64,000 bases of DNA from Patiria miniata (taxonomy: Eukaryota > Echinodermata > Asteroidea > Valvatida > Asterinidae), in NCBI RefSeq assembly GCF_015706575.1, contig NW_024037053.1, positions 558,001 to 622,000 of the forward strand. The letters are read 5' to 3'. A program made the translations under genes and the position numbers. Shown here in pieces: positions 45,501 through 57,721 of the stretch (positions are counted from its first letter, which is position 1; each line of letters opens with the position of its first letter). Below the pieces are notes generated by a model. That model did not search any database, had not been told where the DNA came from, and worked only from the letters and a program-made list of their open reading frames with translations.

Positions 45501-48500
45501 AAAATTCCACTTTTCTTGAAAAGACAGCACACCAGGTGCAAAAATTACACAGGATGCTTGAGACTATTCACTTACAATCAGGTAAGACATTTCGTAATAA
45601 TTTGGCATTTTATGTCTGCAAATGCTGTATGTTCCCTTTAAGGCTACATGTATTGCATAGGACTATATGTTCTAGCACCAGCAGTGTAAACTTGTGTTAA
45701 TATCTTTGAAGTTGCTGCCACGTCAGAAAACGACCATACCAGCTATTTTGCCAAATACAAAGAATATCCAGGTCTTCTTTGCAATTCTGTATGATTTTGA
45801 AATTCAGCTAAACTGTGGCTTCATATTGCGGATTATCTTTCTTCCTGCTTCGCCATCTGTAACGTGATAATTTCCTGCGTCCTGGTTCAACAACACCAAG
45901 ACCTCATTTCACATCCTGCTAAAGCTGGCAAATAAAACTAAATATCTTCTTCAAAATGCCTTACACGACCTTGGCCGTCTTACTATTAACAAACAAGCAA
46001 TGCCACATAACTTTTCACAGACTCCTAATCAACTCACGTATTTGTCTTCCTGTATGTTAAGTTCACAAAAGGCATCTTCTAGTACGAGGCATTATACATG
46101 TACCATGAATATTTATGTCCAGAAGAATATTTGTTGTTGTTCTGCAGCTCAGGGGAATTAAAATAGGCTGCACTCGCATACCGTGACCTCAGCCAAAGGT
46201 CACAGACTGTAACCGACATACACGCCCCGGGCTTGATACGAAAACCAGCATCTATTTTTGTGTCAAAAAGATAACACATCCCCAAATGATTCATGACTAT
46301 ATGGGGCATACCGAATGTGCCTTAAAGTCATCAGAGGTATCAAGAGTCTCGTAAAGTCATTCTGCATCATACGTCTTTGTTCCTTTGTTCAGTTCAGAAT
46401 GTTTAGTGAGCCTTATTAAATATTTTACTCCACGACAGAAAGTGTATGACTTGTCTTGATATGTATAGAAACACTACAGTTTGTACAGGGCAAGGAAATT
46501 ATACGTTTATCTTAAAATTGCCAACCATGTATTGAACAAACATATTTGTCTATGGTCTTAATTTTCTTTCATTTGTTTAGATGACATACAACAGTTTATG
46601 AATTCTATTTCTGAAACATAACTTCAAGTATCGAGGTGCTATAATGGTACCAAATTTAATTATCCTATACGAGATAAATAAAATGGGTTATCACAAATCA
46701 AACTGATTTGAGGTCAATATCCAGGTCCGACTAAAGGTCGATTTTGTCTATCTGATGGGCCACAACTACCGATACTTTTTTCACAAATGATTTTAAGTTT
46801 AGTAGATTGGTATACGGCTACAAAATGATACAAAATATCAGATTTGAACATTTACAGACACAAGAAGGCTATAGATAAAAGAATTAACGTTGGTAATCAA
46901 AACGGCAGACGGTGCATCATGAAGAAAAAAAATTGTCAGCATCCAAAAATGCAGACCGAACGAGTGACTCATGTAAATGCCATCCACCATAATAGATCCG
47001 TGTGTCACATATGTACATAAGATCAGACCTGCATTATACAGTATATGTTTCATATTCATGTATACAACAATTTATATCCTATTATAGAATAATCTAATAC
47101 AAAAAAGTGCAGGGTAGCTGCTTGTGTCTGCTACCTTATGGGATTTGGTCATTCATAAACAGGGAGTTATGATACCGTATTCAAGTGCCTGTATATTTAC
47201 TCTCAGTAAACACACACACATGTGGGTGCATGATTTCTCAAGTGCTGTTCAAATCTGTTTTATTGTGATGTGTGCACATGCATAAAAGTCAAGTTTCGTA
47301 TATATTTTTCTGTAGATTCTGATCTGACGCAAGGAGAGTTTTAGAGAGTTCATTTGGTAACTATATTATAGCCAGTTCTGAAAAACATCAGGAACCTTGG
47401 AAACAGAAAGCATATTTTTAAAGTTGGGTATTAAAGGCATGCCGCAGAACTTATTTCGAGCAATTTGAGAGATCTCAATAAAACATCAACATTTTGGTAG
47501 TCTTAACTTATACATTCTGTTAATTTCAGTATCATGGGTGGCAACAATATAGCATCTTGACTTTGGGCGTGATTATGGCTACATGGCATGTACGGCTTTA
47601 TGGCTTCTGACTAGCGCCCCCTCATAAAACAAAACACGACATTGACAGGATGGTGAACCGCCAACATAGGGCTGGATAGCTCAGTTGGTAGAGCACCGGA
47701 ATGGCAATCCAGAGGTCGCAGGTTCAAACCTTGCTCTTATCAATTCCACATTCAACTTTTAAATTTTAACAAAAATCACCTATTTGTGAGGGCTGTCTTT
47801 TGACTTGGGCTATCTGAAATAACTGGACGAGACTGCCCCTTTAATGACCCTTTTCAGTTGCGAAAGAATCGTAGGAAGAAGATTCTCACCATTGTCAAAC
47901 CAGCAAAATAAGGGAAGGACACAGTTGGTTGCGCATACCATGGCAGACAAACAGTATAATTCAAGCCTCCAAGGTTCGAAATATCTATGGGAATGCAAAG
48001 ATAACTGCACGTAGTCGCCAGAGCAGAGCAAAGCAAAGCAAAGCAAAGCAACCAACCACACATCAGTAATCCAACCATTGTTCGAAATTTCTATAGAAAC
48101 TGGTTATTTACAAAGTCTGGGAACGAAGGAAACACAATGCAGCATGACGTAAGGCAAGTGGTTTTTCCTGGATGCCCAAATATGGCAAGAAAGTGAAAGA
48201 AACATCTCTGATTTGACAAGGTAAGCAAGTTGGCAACGTCCAACTAAACTAAAGAGTATGATTCATATAGGAGGGATGACTTATCAGGAGTTAAATAACC
48301 GAGAAACACTTTTGAACACTATTCTCAAAAGACTTCCTAAAAAAGACAAGGAAATCTCTGGAAGAGAAGTATTCTTCATACAGTTCTAGAGTTAGGTATA
48401 TAACCAAATTCAGTTTCGACAACCGATTTTTAGAGAACCGTCGGTTTCTCAAACACAATACGAACCATGTGTCTTATTTCTGTACGATATAGATTAGATA

Positions 48501-50715
48501 AATTTGATTGCTTTAATCTGTTTAGGACCACGGTGACTTTAAAGTAAAGGAAACTGGTATAAAAGGAAGGTTACAGCTCAAAGAACAAAGGCCTTATTAT
48601 ACATGCCAAATAGCAAGTTGTACGTGAGGGGGCGTGTCCAGTTTGAAACATTACTTTTCTATGGCCCATTCCTTACTTTATGATTCAGACCATGGAATGA
48701 ATTGCATATCAGACATAGACGATGTACGAGGAAGTGGGGCCACTAACCAGAAGACATAATAGCAGTTGCACTGATGATTGCACATATGTCATTTGATGTC
48801 GTGCACTTACTTCAAAAGAAATAATATATATTTTTAACAGTCGATGGGCTGTTAAGCAGAGTGACATTTTGGACGTGGATAAGTCCGAAAATTTGAGACT
48901 CTCATTCTCAATACTGTGTACGAGACTCACAAAAATTAAGGTACTGAAAAAAATGCAATACAATAAAACAGACTGGCACATGAAACATCTGGTACCTAGT
49001 CTATATTTCTACACATCTCTCCATGGTCTGCCACCAGACCACTGAAGGGTCAATTTTTTCAAACTGTCTAGTCTTTGGCTTCAAATTGCAAACAGTAGGC
49101 TTCACTCTCCTGTGCAAAATGTAAAGAGCGAGTAAAGTTGGCCTGAATTTGTTTTGCATGGTTTTCTGCACTCAAGGTCCCAGTCTGGACGTGGATATAA
49201 CTTCTTTATGTTTGAAAGTTGGACGAACATAATATTAAAAATTCAGATATAAACTGAACATAGAATTTGAAAATAGATGAAAATACATTCAAAACGGATT
49301 CAGAATGTTGCATCCTGACGCCACTTTCTCCACAGTACTAGTCATAATTATCTCAATGAAGCCTTTGAAGGTCAGTCATTGCAAAAAATATTTAGAATAC
49401 ATGAATCTGAAATAGGAAATATTTCCGATTTTGTCAGAAAATACTTTGAAACTGCACTCGACTTATCTCCATAGTCTTCGTGGATACTATTATTATTATT
49501 TTTACTACATTCTTTTCTTTATCTCTCCCATTCGTGTTAATTGTTTTCAAAATTCAAAATGCAGTGATTGTGGCGTCGGGATACTGCATTCTACCCCGTA
49601 TGGTGGAAAGATTCCCATATCTGGCCAATACTAATTTTCCCTTCAGTGACCTATCGTTATATCGTTCAGTGACCTAAAGTTATAATATGTCCTAAAAAGT
49701 CCAAATTAGCAGGAAAAATAGTGAACTATTTACTGAGAAAACGAAATTTTCAGACCAGTCACATAGGGTTTGTGCACAGAGTGACAAGTGATGGCCAGAT
49801 ATGGGAATCTTTCCCGTATGGTTTTCATTCAACATTTATCCAAGACTCCCTACCTTGTTTCATGGAGACGATTTTGTTGTTGCTGAGGTTATAGAAGACA
49901 CCCTGTGGATAGCTGTCCTCCAGTTTGAAGAGTGCCTCCTTGCCCACGGTACCTTTCCTGGTCATCAGCTCACCGTCTTTACCGCCCACCGATAAGTACT
50001 TGCCACCGTTCTTGAAGGCCAGGTTCTCACCGTGGAACTCGATGGCGAAGAGGGCTTCTTCGGACTTAGCCGCCCTCAAGGAGCCGTCAGCGTTCAGGAA
50101 GCGATCATCGGAAGCCTGGATGAGGTACTTGCTGGCCGCCGCATCGTAGATCAGAGTAATGACGGCATCCCCACCCCAGGGGATGTTCTCGTTGAAGAGG
50201 ATCTGTTCTCTCTCCAGGTCCAGGTGGGCAAACTGCTGGCGCTGAACGCTGAAGATGTTGACCTGAGGGTGGATGGCCAGCTGGATGCTCCAGGACTCGG
50301 ACTCCCCGACCGACTTAGCCTTGCAGGTGGGCTCGCCGGAACCGCTCAGGTAGTCCAGCGTCTCGGCCTTGATGGCGAACTTGCCATCACCCTGCGGCTC
50401 CACTTTGAACTTCTGCATCAGGTCCGGGCTGGTCTCGTCGTCCATCTTCGCCGCCGTCACCTTGCCGTACTTGTCATAGGTCAGGCGGTACACGGTGGTC
50501 AGACCGGACTTGGACACCTTGTTGGACAGGTAGAAGAGCTTGCCGTCTGCGGTGGCCGGGTTCAGGGTCCAGACCTGTTTGCTCTTCAGAGAGGTCCCGT
50601 TAACATTCACCGTGCCCAGCTCAGTCGTCAGGTATTTCTTGGACGAGGCGTTGATCAGCCCGGCGTCAAACTGCAGCACATCCCCTCCACTTACGGTTCC
50701 GTTAGCTGCCGACAT
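36530..50715 (-). CDS. FSCN1: Fascin, actin-bundling protein
   Basis: Complete four-exon coding region on minus: 50715-49854, 38352-38190, 37355-37054, 36738-36530; all junctions are GT-AG and in phase (1, 2, 1). The product is 511 residues, close to the ~490 of other fascins, and is made of four beta-trefoil domains: NSSKKYLTT-like start (FDAGLINASSKKYL), AIHPQVNIFSVQRQQFAHL, VSANQHEETDTETFQLE, RPNLVLKGEHGFIG and the terminal KKSTLWEF, matching the conserved LWEY end. The SLKSKQVWTL motif near residue 42 aligns with the segment containing PKC-regulated Ser39 of human fascin. Fascin cross-links parallel actin filaments in filopodia and microvilli. ATG at 50715 is the first in frame. Exons are GC-rich; intron 1 is 11.5 kb and full of repeats. 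The symbol is by homology to the animal family; a single invertebrate fascin is equally related to FSCN1-3. Confidence 0.95.
38353..42689 (-). other. 3' part of fascin intron 1, no embedded gene supported
   Basis: AT-rich intronic DNA. Open frames of up to 102 codons (41824-42132) show no domain. A TATAAAA-like word at 39647 in a GC-richer patch (39540-39670) is noted but has no further promoter support. Confidence 0.35.
42690..43045 (+). repeat. Imperfect tandem repeat, AATCCAACAGA motif
   Basis: The words CTCAATCCAACA(G/C)A(G/A)TCC recur about seven times with irregular 45-65 base spacing (near 42695, 42733, 42808, 42855, 42895, 42937, 42979), and one inverted copy (GTTGGATTGAGCAGG) closes the array at about 43023-43037. 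Inside fascin intron 1. Confidence 0.8.
43648..43886 (-). repeat. Dispersed repeat family B, partial reverse copy
   Basis: Reverse complement of the last third of 814-1474: AAGGGTCCATG, TTTGACATCCCTTTTTG, GAAAAGTGCACTT, GTTGCTGTGACGTCATTTCA, TTCAAATTGTGAACCC. Inside fascin intron 1. Confidence 0.8.
44296..44730 (+). other. Open frame of 144 codons, probably not a gene
   Basis: One of the longest frames without homology that I can recognise. It lies antisense within fascin intron 1. It has no signal peptide or domain; it contains scattered Cys/His residues (CFVLCCPTCLD, HTSHLP, HHVC) but no regular zinc-finger spacing. Codon use is AT-rich like the surrounding intron, unlike the GC-rich exons of all four genes here. 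Confidence 0.2.
45158..45641 (+). mobile_element. MITE family M1, copy in fascin intron 1
   Basis: Begins near CACAACATTTTCTTTGGCTG, includes CTTGTAGTCTGGTTTCCTGACC-type and CACCCGTTCACGGATGTGTA landmarks and ends ATGCTGTATGTTCCCT followed by TTAA (45638-45641). The region around the central palindrome is shortened. Confidence 0.85.
45642..47540. other. Fascin intron 1, no further feature
   Basis: AT-rich intronic DNA with short frames only and no repeat that matches another part of the window. Confidence 0.35.
47541..47738 (+). mobile_element. tRNA-derived SINE in fascin intron 1
   Basis: Leader shared with 25395-25551 (TTTATGGCTTCTGACT, CCAACATAGGGCTGGATAGC), then a tRNA-like body at about 47669-47738: A box TAGCTCAGTTGG, anticodon arm around ATGGCAA, B box GGTTCAAACC. 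The 5' GGGCTGG does not pair with the 3' TTGCTCT, so an intact tRNA is not supported. The leader upstream of the tRNA-like part is unusual for a simple SINE and suggests a composite repeat. Confidence 0.7.
48027..48052 (+). repeat. AGCAA microsatellite
   Basis: About five tandem copies of AAAGC/AGCAA. On the minus strand it produces the leucine/cysteine-rich start of two overlapping open frames, which are therefore not called as genes. Confidence 0.8.
49302..49592. mobile_element. MITE family M2, copy near fascin exon 1
   Basis: Ends AGAATGTTGCATCCTGACGC and GTGGCGTCGGGATACTGCATTCT match the M2 copies in IFT56. It is ~90 bases longer because of an AT-rich insert (ATTATTATTATTTTTACT) near 49490-49560. 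Confidence 0.8.
49605..49814. repeat. 23-base perfect inverted repeat beside fascin 5' splice site
   Basis: 49605-49627 (GGAAAGATTCCC...GGCCA) is the exact reverse complement of 49792-49814, 164 bases apart. On the transcribed strand the first arm begins about 40 bases after the exon 1 donor, so the nascent RNA could fold just downstream of that splice site. Confidence 0.75.
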
Positions 50716-52388
50716 GATTGGAATGTCCTCGTCTAGAGTGCAGTGGCCCAAAGCTGTATGCCAAAAGTAAATCACAGACTAACAAGTGTCTGAAACCGGT
50801 CTTCACACTGCAGCTGTACTAGCACCAAAACTCCACTCTTACTTCACCGACTGTTCTGCTGTAAGTTCTTTTCCGTACGAGTGGTGTACACGCGGGATTT
50901 GTCAGGCTACAATCTGATATAATTATTCTCATGGAGTGATGTCTCATCCACTACGTGCTCGAGCAGTGAGTCAGCTAGCTTTCTATGGTATAGCCCTAAC
51001 CCCTTTCCAATGATATGATCCACACCGCGAGTTCACCCGGCCCGACAGGAAACAGTTTAGTGACTGTGTTGGTTAATGGGCGTTGGTTGGCACTGTCACG
51101 TGACCGGCACCACTACCACACACGCACAAAGTTCTGTTAGGGGGCCAACCAGTCGGGTGCCCTCGTAAATTCTGCACCCGTGCAAGGAATGCAGATCGGC
51201 GTGTATTATGTGCATCTGTTTGTATTGTACACGTGTATTTCAGCCACCATTGCAATGCATTGCATCTATAGTTACACAGTATCGCTGTACACGAACTCCG
51301 GTGACTACTGAGCCCTGTCATATGCTAATGTCTATCCTGTGGACCAATGGCAGACTAGCTGACGTCATTCGAAGCTAGTCATGCGTGACGCGCCATGACA
51401 CTTCGATTCAACGCCTGGCTGATTAGCATGAGAATACAACAGTATCGATCATCTATATTTGGACGAGTGTTGGGTCAAATATTGACATGTAAATATAACT
51501 TCCGATACATTACATAACCATATCAAAACGTGGTAATATTTTTAACCATGCAGTAGGATGATAAAGAGGTTTTAAAACAATTTAAACAAAACATATATGC
51601 CATTGGTGATAAAATACAAGGAATTATTTCATAAAAATGAAAGGCTCGTGGTGTTCAAAAAGGATGTGAATCTAATCTAACCGTTTTCCCAAAACCAGAA
51701 ATCAAAACATTTGGAGGAAAAAATGCTTGTTAATTAATGCTTTAAAAAACAATTGAGCAAATACAAAATTGTCATCAAAATGCTGGCTCGCATTTTCAGG
51801 CTCCGTAAACGCGTGGCTAGTAAACAGCGCAAGTCATATACAATTCTAAATTAAGCGCATTGAATTCCTGAGTTTACAAATCTTTTTTTTGTATGTATTG
51901 ATGTGATTTACCATTTTACATCGCTACTGATAAAAAAACCTCTCAGTGAACTTCCATCGAAGGCATTCAACCTGAAAAAAAAAATCATGACAAGCGGAAA
52001 AGGGGCAAACCGCACCAGGGAATAATGACAACAGCCGTGTGTTTGTAGTGAGATTGCAATACATGTATAGCCTATAAGAATATGGAAATCATTGGCTGTG
52101 ATTCATTATAGAAGTATGTTTCGCACAGGTATTGGACTCGGAGGTTATTAAAAACCGCTTGGCAGCCGTTGTGGTTACGGTTGCAGGCCAGTGAATAGGC
52201 CCAATGTTGCCTTTGCCGATCAAATTTTGATTTGCAACCCCCCTTCCCCTCCCCCCCCCCCCAAAAAAAGGGGGGGATCTTTTAAGAGAACCGCGCCTGA
52301 GCCTGGAAATGACAAAGTCAATATATTTCTAAACAAGAATGTTTACATTTAAATGCGCCTATAAATATAATGGGAGTGAAACGCGCAT
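50716..52388. other. Fascin upstream region
   Basis: Presumed fascin 5' untranslated and promoter DNA on minus. The first ~700 bases are more balanced in base composition and CpG-richer than the flanks, which fits a promoter region, but no clear TATA box or initiator could be fixed. No other gene seen. Confidence 0.35.
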
Positions 52389-52682
52389 CAGGGGCGGATC
52401 TAGCTGTCAGGAAACGGGGGGGGGGGGGGGGGGGTGATGTGGGGGGGGGGGGTTAGATGTGGGTTGAGTCCAAGGCGTGGCGAAGGCATGTCCTGCTAGG
52501 GGGGTCTCGGGAAATGCCCCAAGGGAAAAAATGAAAGCTACGGTGATTTCTCCTGCATGCATTTAAGGCAATTCAAGAATAAATTTATAAATGTTAGCAT
52601 TCCATTTATTATTTTTGGTCCAATTTTACTAATTTCACAACAAGGGTTGCAACCCCCCCCCTCCCCCTCAGAACCGCCACTG
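52389..52682 (+). mobile_element. hAT-like MITE with poly-G tracts
   Basis: Left end CAGGGGCGGATCTAG and right end CTCAGAACCGCCACTG are imperfect complements of the CAGNGGCGGATC type often seen in hAT-derived MITEs. Inside are poly-G runs, GGAAACGGG and the block TTAAGGCAATTCAAGAATAA that is shared (reversed) with 57983-58260. A poly-C patch just upstream (about 52235-52270) may be a flanking fragment. No target duplication is convincing. Confidence 0.75.
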
Positions 52683-53117
52683 CCTACACGGTTCACCGTT
52701 TTCAGCGATAATTTGTTATTTGACCTCGCGGGGAAATTCCCCACAGAAAAGGTGAGAGAAGATCGCAATTATGCTGCTGTTGTCCCGCCTTTCGTGAATT
52801 CGTATTTGATAACAATATCCCATGTGGCGGCTGCTGATTTAGTTGCCATGGTAACGTATCCAGCGTATTACGTCATCCCATAAGTTTTACCTTGTTTCAG
52901 TATGGTTAATAGTTAATAAGTATTCAAATGGAAGAAAAAACATGCATGGGCCAGATGGAGGTACTCTTATGCCTAAATCCTGTCGGAACAAAAATCAGTA
53001 CTGTCGTTGGATTGCCGATGTGCAGAGTGCGCGTTAAAGGGATATAGGATCATTTGCTTCTCATGCATTTTGTTTGTTTGCAATAATAACACCATTCAAA
53101 ATCTAAAAACAAAATGT

Positions 53118-53601
53118 TTAAAGGGAAGATACAACATTTGCAAACATCAAAAAAACGAAATGATCAAATTATCACGAAATATCTTACTGGATTGTTAGGG
53201 AATGACAGTCTAAAGCATCCTGTAAAATTGTGGCTCCTGGTGTGCTGACCTTTTCAAGAAAACTTGTATTTTTCGGCCGACCAGCGTTGGAGAAAACTGG
53301 AGTTTTCATATTAAGTTATTCCGTATTTTCTGTGCAATTTAATCACACACCTGTGAAGAGGTACAAGCCAGCTAGACTGATTCTCTATAGCCTTACAATT
53401 CCCAAAGTCTATAAATTGCTCGGTTTCATCTTAAGAGGGGTCAGGGAACCAGACTACAAGAACGCTGTTGGTTTTCTTGGATTTTCCAGCAACTCCGAGC
53501 CCAAAACGTGAAGCAAGTCAATTTAACAGTACATACAAATACACCAAATCCATTTATTTCTGAAAATTGCAGCAAAAGCAAATGTTGTACATTCCCTTTA
53601 A
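53118..53601 (-). mobile_element. MITE family M1, complete copy, reversed
   Basis: Flanked by TTAA at 53118-53121 and 53598-53601. Ends AGGGAAGATACAACATTTGC and AATGTTGTACATTCCCT; landmarks GTCAGGGAACCAGACTACAAG and CGGCCGACCAGCG show the reverse orientation. The central palindrome has lost one side. Confidence 0.9.
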
Positions 53602-56600
53602 AATCTGATCTATTAGGGAAACAGACTATGAGTCAATGTTGAAAAGAAAAATGTGCACTCTTGCAATTGGCTACCGTGTCGTGTTTTAATACAAAGTAAC
53701 AGGAATACCTGTTTTTACCATCTTCGTGAATTGGGGCCGCAATATCTTATGTCTTATAACCGCTGAGAATGAAGCTCAGCTAAGAGAAGATGCACTTTTG
53801 ATATTAACATCCCCTGAGGGCCGAACAGCGGGCTCGGTAGCCCACAGCGACACAGAATCGTACGGCAAGATGATGGTACTACATCATCGGTATCATCTTT
53901 CCGTATAATGACGATGTCCTCCCGTCTTGAAGGTGAACTCATCCCCACGTGGTTCTTGTGAGTCATTGCGCCTATTTTGTCTCTGTCATGCCCCAATTTT
54001 ACAGACACATAAATACATTTTCTCGGTTTCGTTATATAACTGTGTATTGTATAGGCTTTATGCTACCTAAAGTATAAGTTCGTATCAGTGCATTTAAGGT
54101 GTATGATACACAGGAAGTTATTAAGTGAAGTCATTGCCCTTTTGTGATTTTCCTTTTGAAGTACTATATATTTAGCCTTGTATGTTTTTCATTTATATCT
54201 TAGAGAAATACATCTTGCGTCCTTGATTTTTCTGTCCAGTTCTTTTAAATTAATCCGACATTATGTTTAGAAACTGCAAGTCATTCATAATAAAGCCTGG
54301 GCCATGTCGTTAAATTACACAATTGGAAATCGGAATACAATAATAGAGTATAACGCATGTCGATGTCATTTTACACAATTTCCTTGTGTAATTATAACCA
54401 TATTAGGCATGCAGTAAGCTACCTTGCAACCAAAGGGGCCTACTCCGATTAAAAAAAAAAGTTACAACAAAAGTAAACCTCAAATAAAAGAAAGTGTAGG
54501 CCTATGAGGTCACAACCCGTGCAGAATTCAATACTGTGACTCAACGGTGTTTTCCCATTTTTATTTGGCAACCGGCCGGACCTGTTTTCGGGGTTGCAGT
54601 ATCCATTGTTGTAGCCCAGCCCACAACAAGCCCAGAGGGTTTGATATGCATGACGTGTGCACACACAAAAATACAAAGCAAGATCACGGTCAGTGACACA
54701 TGGATGTGTATTCGCCAGTCATTTTCAACTATCACAAAACCCGGGTCGATATAAATTGGGCACAAGAAGATTAAAGAAGAACCGTGCTTTCCAGAGGGAG
54801 TATTTTTTGTGACGGTCTGAGAAAATGATGGTGTCGACGTTTCGGGCAATATTTCCGGACTGTCTCAGGCAAGCACGTGGTAGAGAGCGTGTGCGGTGGA
54901 AATTGTTAGGCAGTGACAAACATTGTACTGCATAATCTTCTATAATAGCCTGATTCACAATAGTGGGACAGATAGGGTGAATATTTGGGGAAATTAAGCC
55001 TTTTATATGTAGAATAACAAAGAATTTTCAAATTTTCAAAATGGCTGCTTTTGCTTGTTATTCTGTCTTTACCTGTATTTGTTTTAAAAGGACAAATCTG
55101 CGATGGCCCTATAGCAAAATATCTTTGCTACCGTATACTAGTGGGGTTATTCTTGAATAACCACACTTGTATCTTCATTCAGTTTCCAAAAACAAAAATG
55201 TCATGTGAACGTGCAAATGTATCAACAAAATGACCACCCAATAATACCTTCTACATAGGCCTATGTATATTGGTCAGTAGTAAATAGATTTAGAATTGCA
55301 AAAAAGTTCGAAAAAATTACGTCTTCTGAATATTGTCACCAATATTTGGTACGTCCTCGACCGTATCGATATCTCATTTAATCCAGAGTTCAGGTTTTCA
55401 CACCAAAAAATAAACTACCCAACGCCTAACAGTCACTCGGCGACATTTGCAGAACACTTTCACGGATAGTCCTAGTAAACCTTGTGAAAAGAGTTAGCAC
55501 TTCGAGTTTCGAAATTAAACTATTCTAGCTTTTCTTTATAACATCCTTTACTCCGGTAACAATTACGACTAACTACCGTGAGCATCGGCCAGCTGAGGCC
55601 GTCACCTATGGGCGCTAGTCCCGTCAGATCGTCCCACCTGACACGCCACCTGGGCGAGATTTTCTCGGGACCAATGTTTTTCTCCAGCCAGTTTTAAGAT
55701 GAATGCACTATTATATTCCACTCAGTCCCGTTTCGGTTAAATTGCTCGGTTGCGGATCGGAGTACACGTTTTTGGCGTGAAAATGTGAAGTTCTGGTTTC
55801 ATTTGGGCTTTGTGGGGCACTGGGGTAGGAATCATAACTCCTTAAAGATGCGGATTAAGCAAGTTTGCAAAATAACAACTTTACAAGGAAGAGTCGGTGT
55901 CCAGACCATTTTGGGGGTCCCCAATTGAATTGTATATCGGAGGGCAAATATTATCAAAGGACCTGTTTCAGTGGTCCGTCGCTCACCTTTGCGGTGGAGT
56001 GGAAGGGACTTTTTATTTTTATACTTTCACTCATGAGTGCGGAGGAATTTCAAACCAAATTATTTAAAAGTCTTTCTATTCCATATTCTGAATGCAGCAT
56101 TAAATAAAGGTAAACATTTTGGGCGCAAAATTGTAAGTCAAACTGGCAAATGCAAGAGGCAAAGACCCTGCAAAACAGCCCCTTGATAAGGGACAAAGTG
56201 GACTTTGAAATAATGGCTTGAGTTTAGGGTCATGAAAGCTCTTATACTTAAAATTGTATGAGCATCATGCTTTACTCCCCACAAACATAATTTGACTGTA
56301 ATACATGTATATCTGAAGTCTGGCGTAGCCTACCCGAAGCATGATATAGCTGCTAAATAAAGTCCAATATCCTTGGAAAAAATCAGAACATAATTAGGTC
56401 TAATAAAAAAAATATGCTGTAAAATATAAACGCCATTTCATAACCCACGACTCTCCACGTACCCGCACCTGACACTAGGAAAATATGAAACCATTATAAT
56501 AAAAAAGATAAATGGATTAAGAATTAATACAATAGTAATCAGATTAATCAATCGAATCGATCAAATAAATAATCGAGCCCTAAATTGGGAGAAAATCGTT

Positions 56601-57183
56601 TTTAACGAGGAAAAATTATAAACCTATAGGCCTACAATATTATTATATTCTTTGAATACCCTCTAGACCGTACATATAAAATGTACTTGATGTAGTAGAA
56701 CTTCATAACTACCATTCCTATGCAAACAGTGAAACTTTCTGGTTTCACCAAACAACCTTTCGTTGGGAGATTTTTCAAGGAAGCCAGACGAGTGGAAAAT
56801 AATGCTGCTTTGTAAACGCGCATTATGTTTGCGCCATGTGATCCGTGTATTGTCCAATGTACTGAAAAGGTTCACCTATAGACGTCTGGGAATGTCATGC
56901 ATGTGAGTGCGGTGTGTTACAAAGTTCTACGCAGCTTTGATGCCAACGGACTAAAATAAACATTTCTAATATTCACAACGATGCCTGCATGTTCAATTCA
57001 CAATTTAAGATTCACAACGTATGTTTGGTTTCCAAGCTGCTTCCCCGTAACTGGTGGAGAATATAGCATCTTCTCAATTCTGATGTTGGATATGAATATG
57101 AATTCTCAAGAACTTGGAAGAGAACAAAATAACCCAAACCGAATTGAGGTTTCTATGAATGTAATTTCTTAATGCAACGTGAC
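53602..57183. other. Intergenic DNA, nothing supported
   Basis: AT-rich with short frames only. Around 55560-55680 a GC-richer patch (CATCGGCCAGCTGAGGCCGT) lacks an open frame or splice context. Confidence 0.35.
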
Positions 57184-57721
57184 CTTGAAAATGCACCTTT
57201 GTTTTCCATTTAACCTTATTTTCAATTTTCGTTTTTGCCATTTTCAAGGGTATTTTGGTGGCTTTTTTATTTTTATGCTAAATGCGAAATTCCATATTAA
57301 TGAGCAAAACTGTGATGTCATTCCGGGCAGAAGCCTCAATGTTACAGCTATTTCAGCACAAAAAGTTGCTCGAATTTTTGACATTTTGCGGTCGTAAATG
57401 TTCTTTTCTTTGGATGATTCGTTGTTGTGTCAGTACATGGCAGTAAGCCAATGAGCAAACTTTTCTCACAATTTTTGTTCAATGAGCAAATTTTGGGTTC
57501 ACAATTTGAACTTAAAACCCGTAAGCTGAACAGTGTCTTCCTGAAATGACATCACAGCAACAGCTCCCTCAGTTGTCCAGAAAAACATGGAAATATTTGA
57601 AGAAGTGCATTTTTCAATAAAATTAACCAAAAAGGATAGCAGATAGTTTTCGTACATATACAATGAGTAGAAATTTGCACAAAATGTGTTTCTGAGAAAA
57701 CGTTATCGCATGGACCCTTTA
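57184..57721 (+). repeat. Dispersed repeat family B, copy 3
   Basis: Same blocks and order as 814-1474 (TTGAAAATGCACCTTTG ... GCATGGACCCTT) with an internal deletion around 57450. Both ends coincide with those of copy 1, which defines the unit. Confidence 0.82.

Noticed and set aside
47669..47738. Functional tRNA (Ala-like anticodon)
   Set aside because: Acceptor ends do not pair, the anticodon stem has a mismatch, and the sequence is embedded in a repeat also seen at 25395-25551.
47810..48078. Small membrane-like protein on minus (LLCFALLCS...)
   Set aside because: The hydrophobic start is created by the AGCAA microsatellite at 48027-48052.
50032..50736. 234-codon + frame opposite fascin exon 1
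   Set aside because: Shadow of fascin, which is certain from its sequence.
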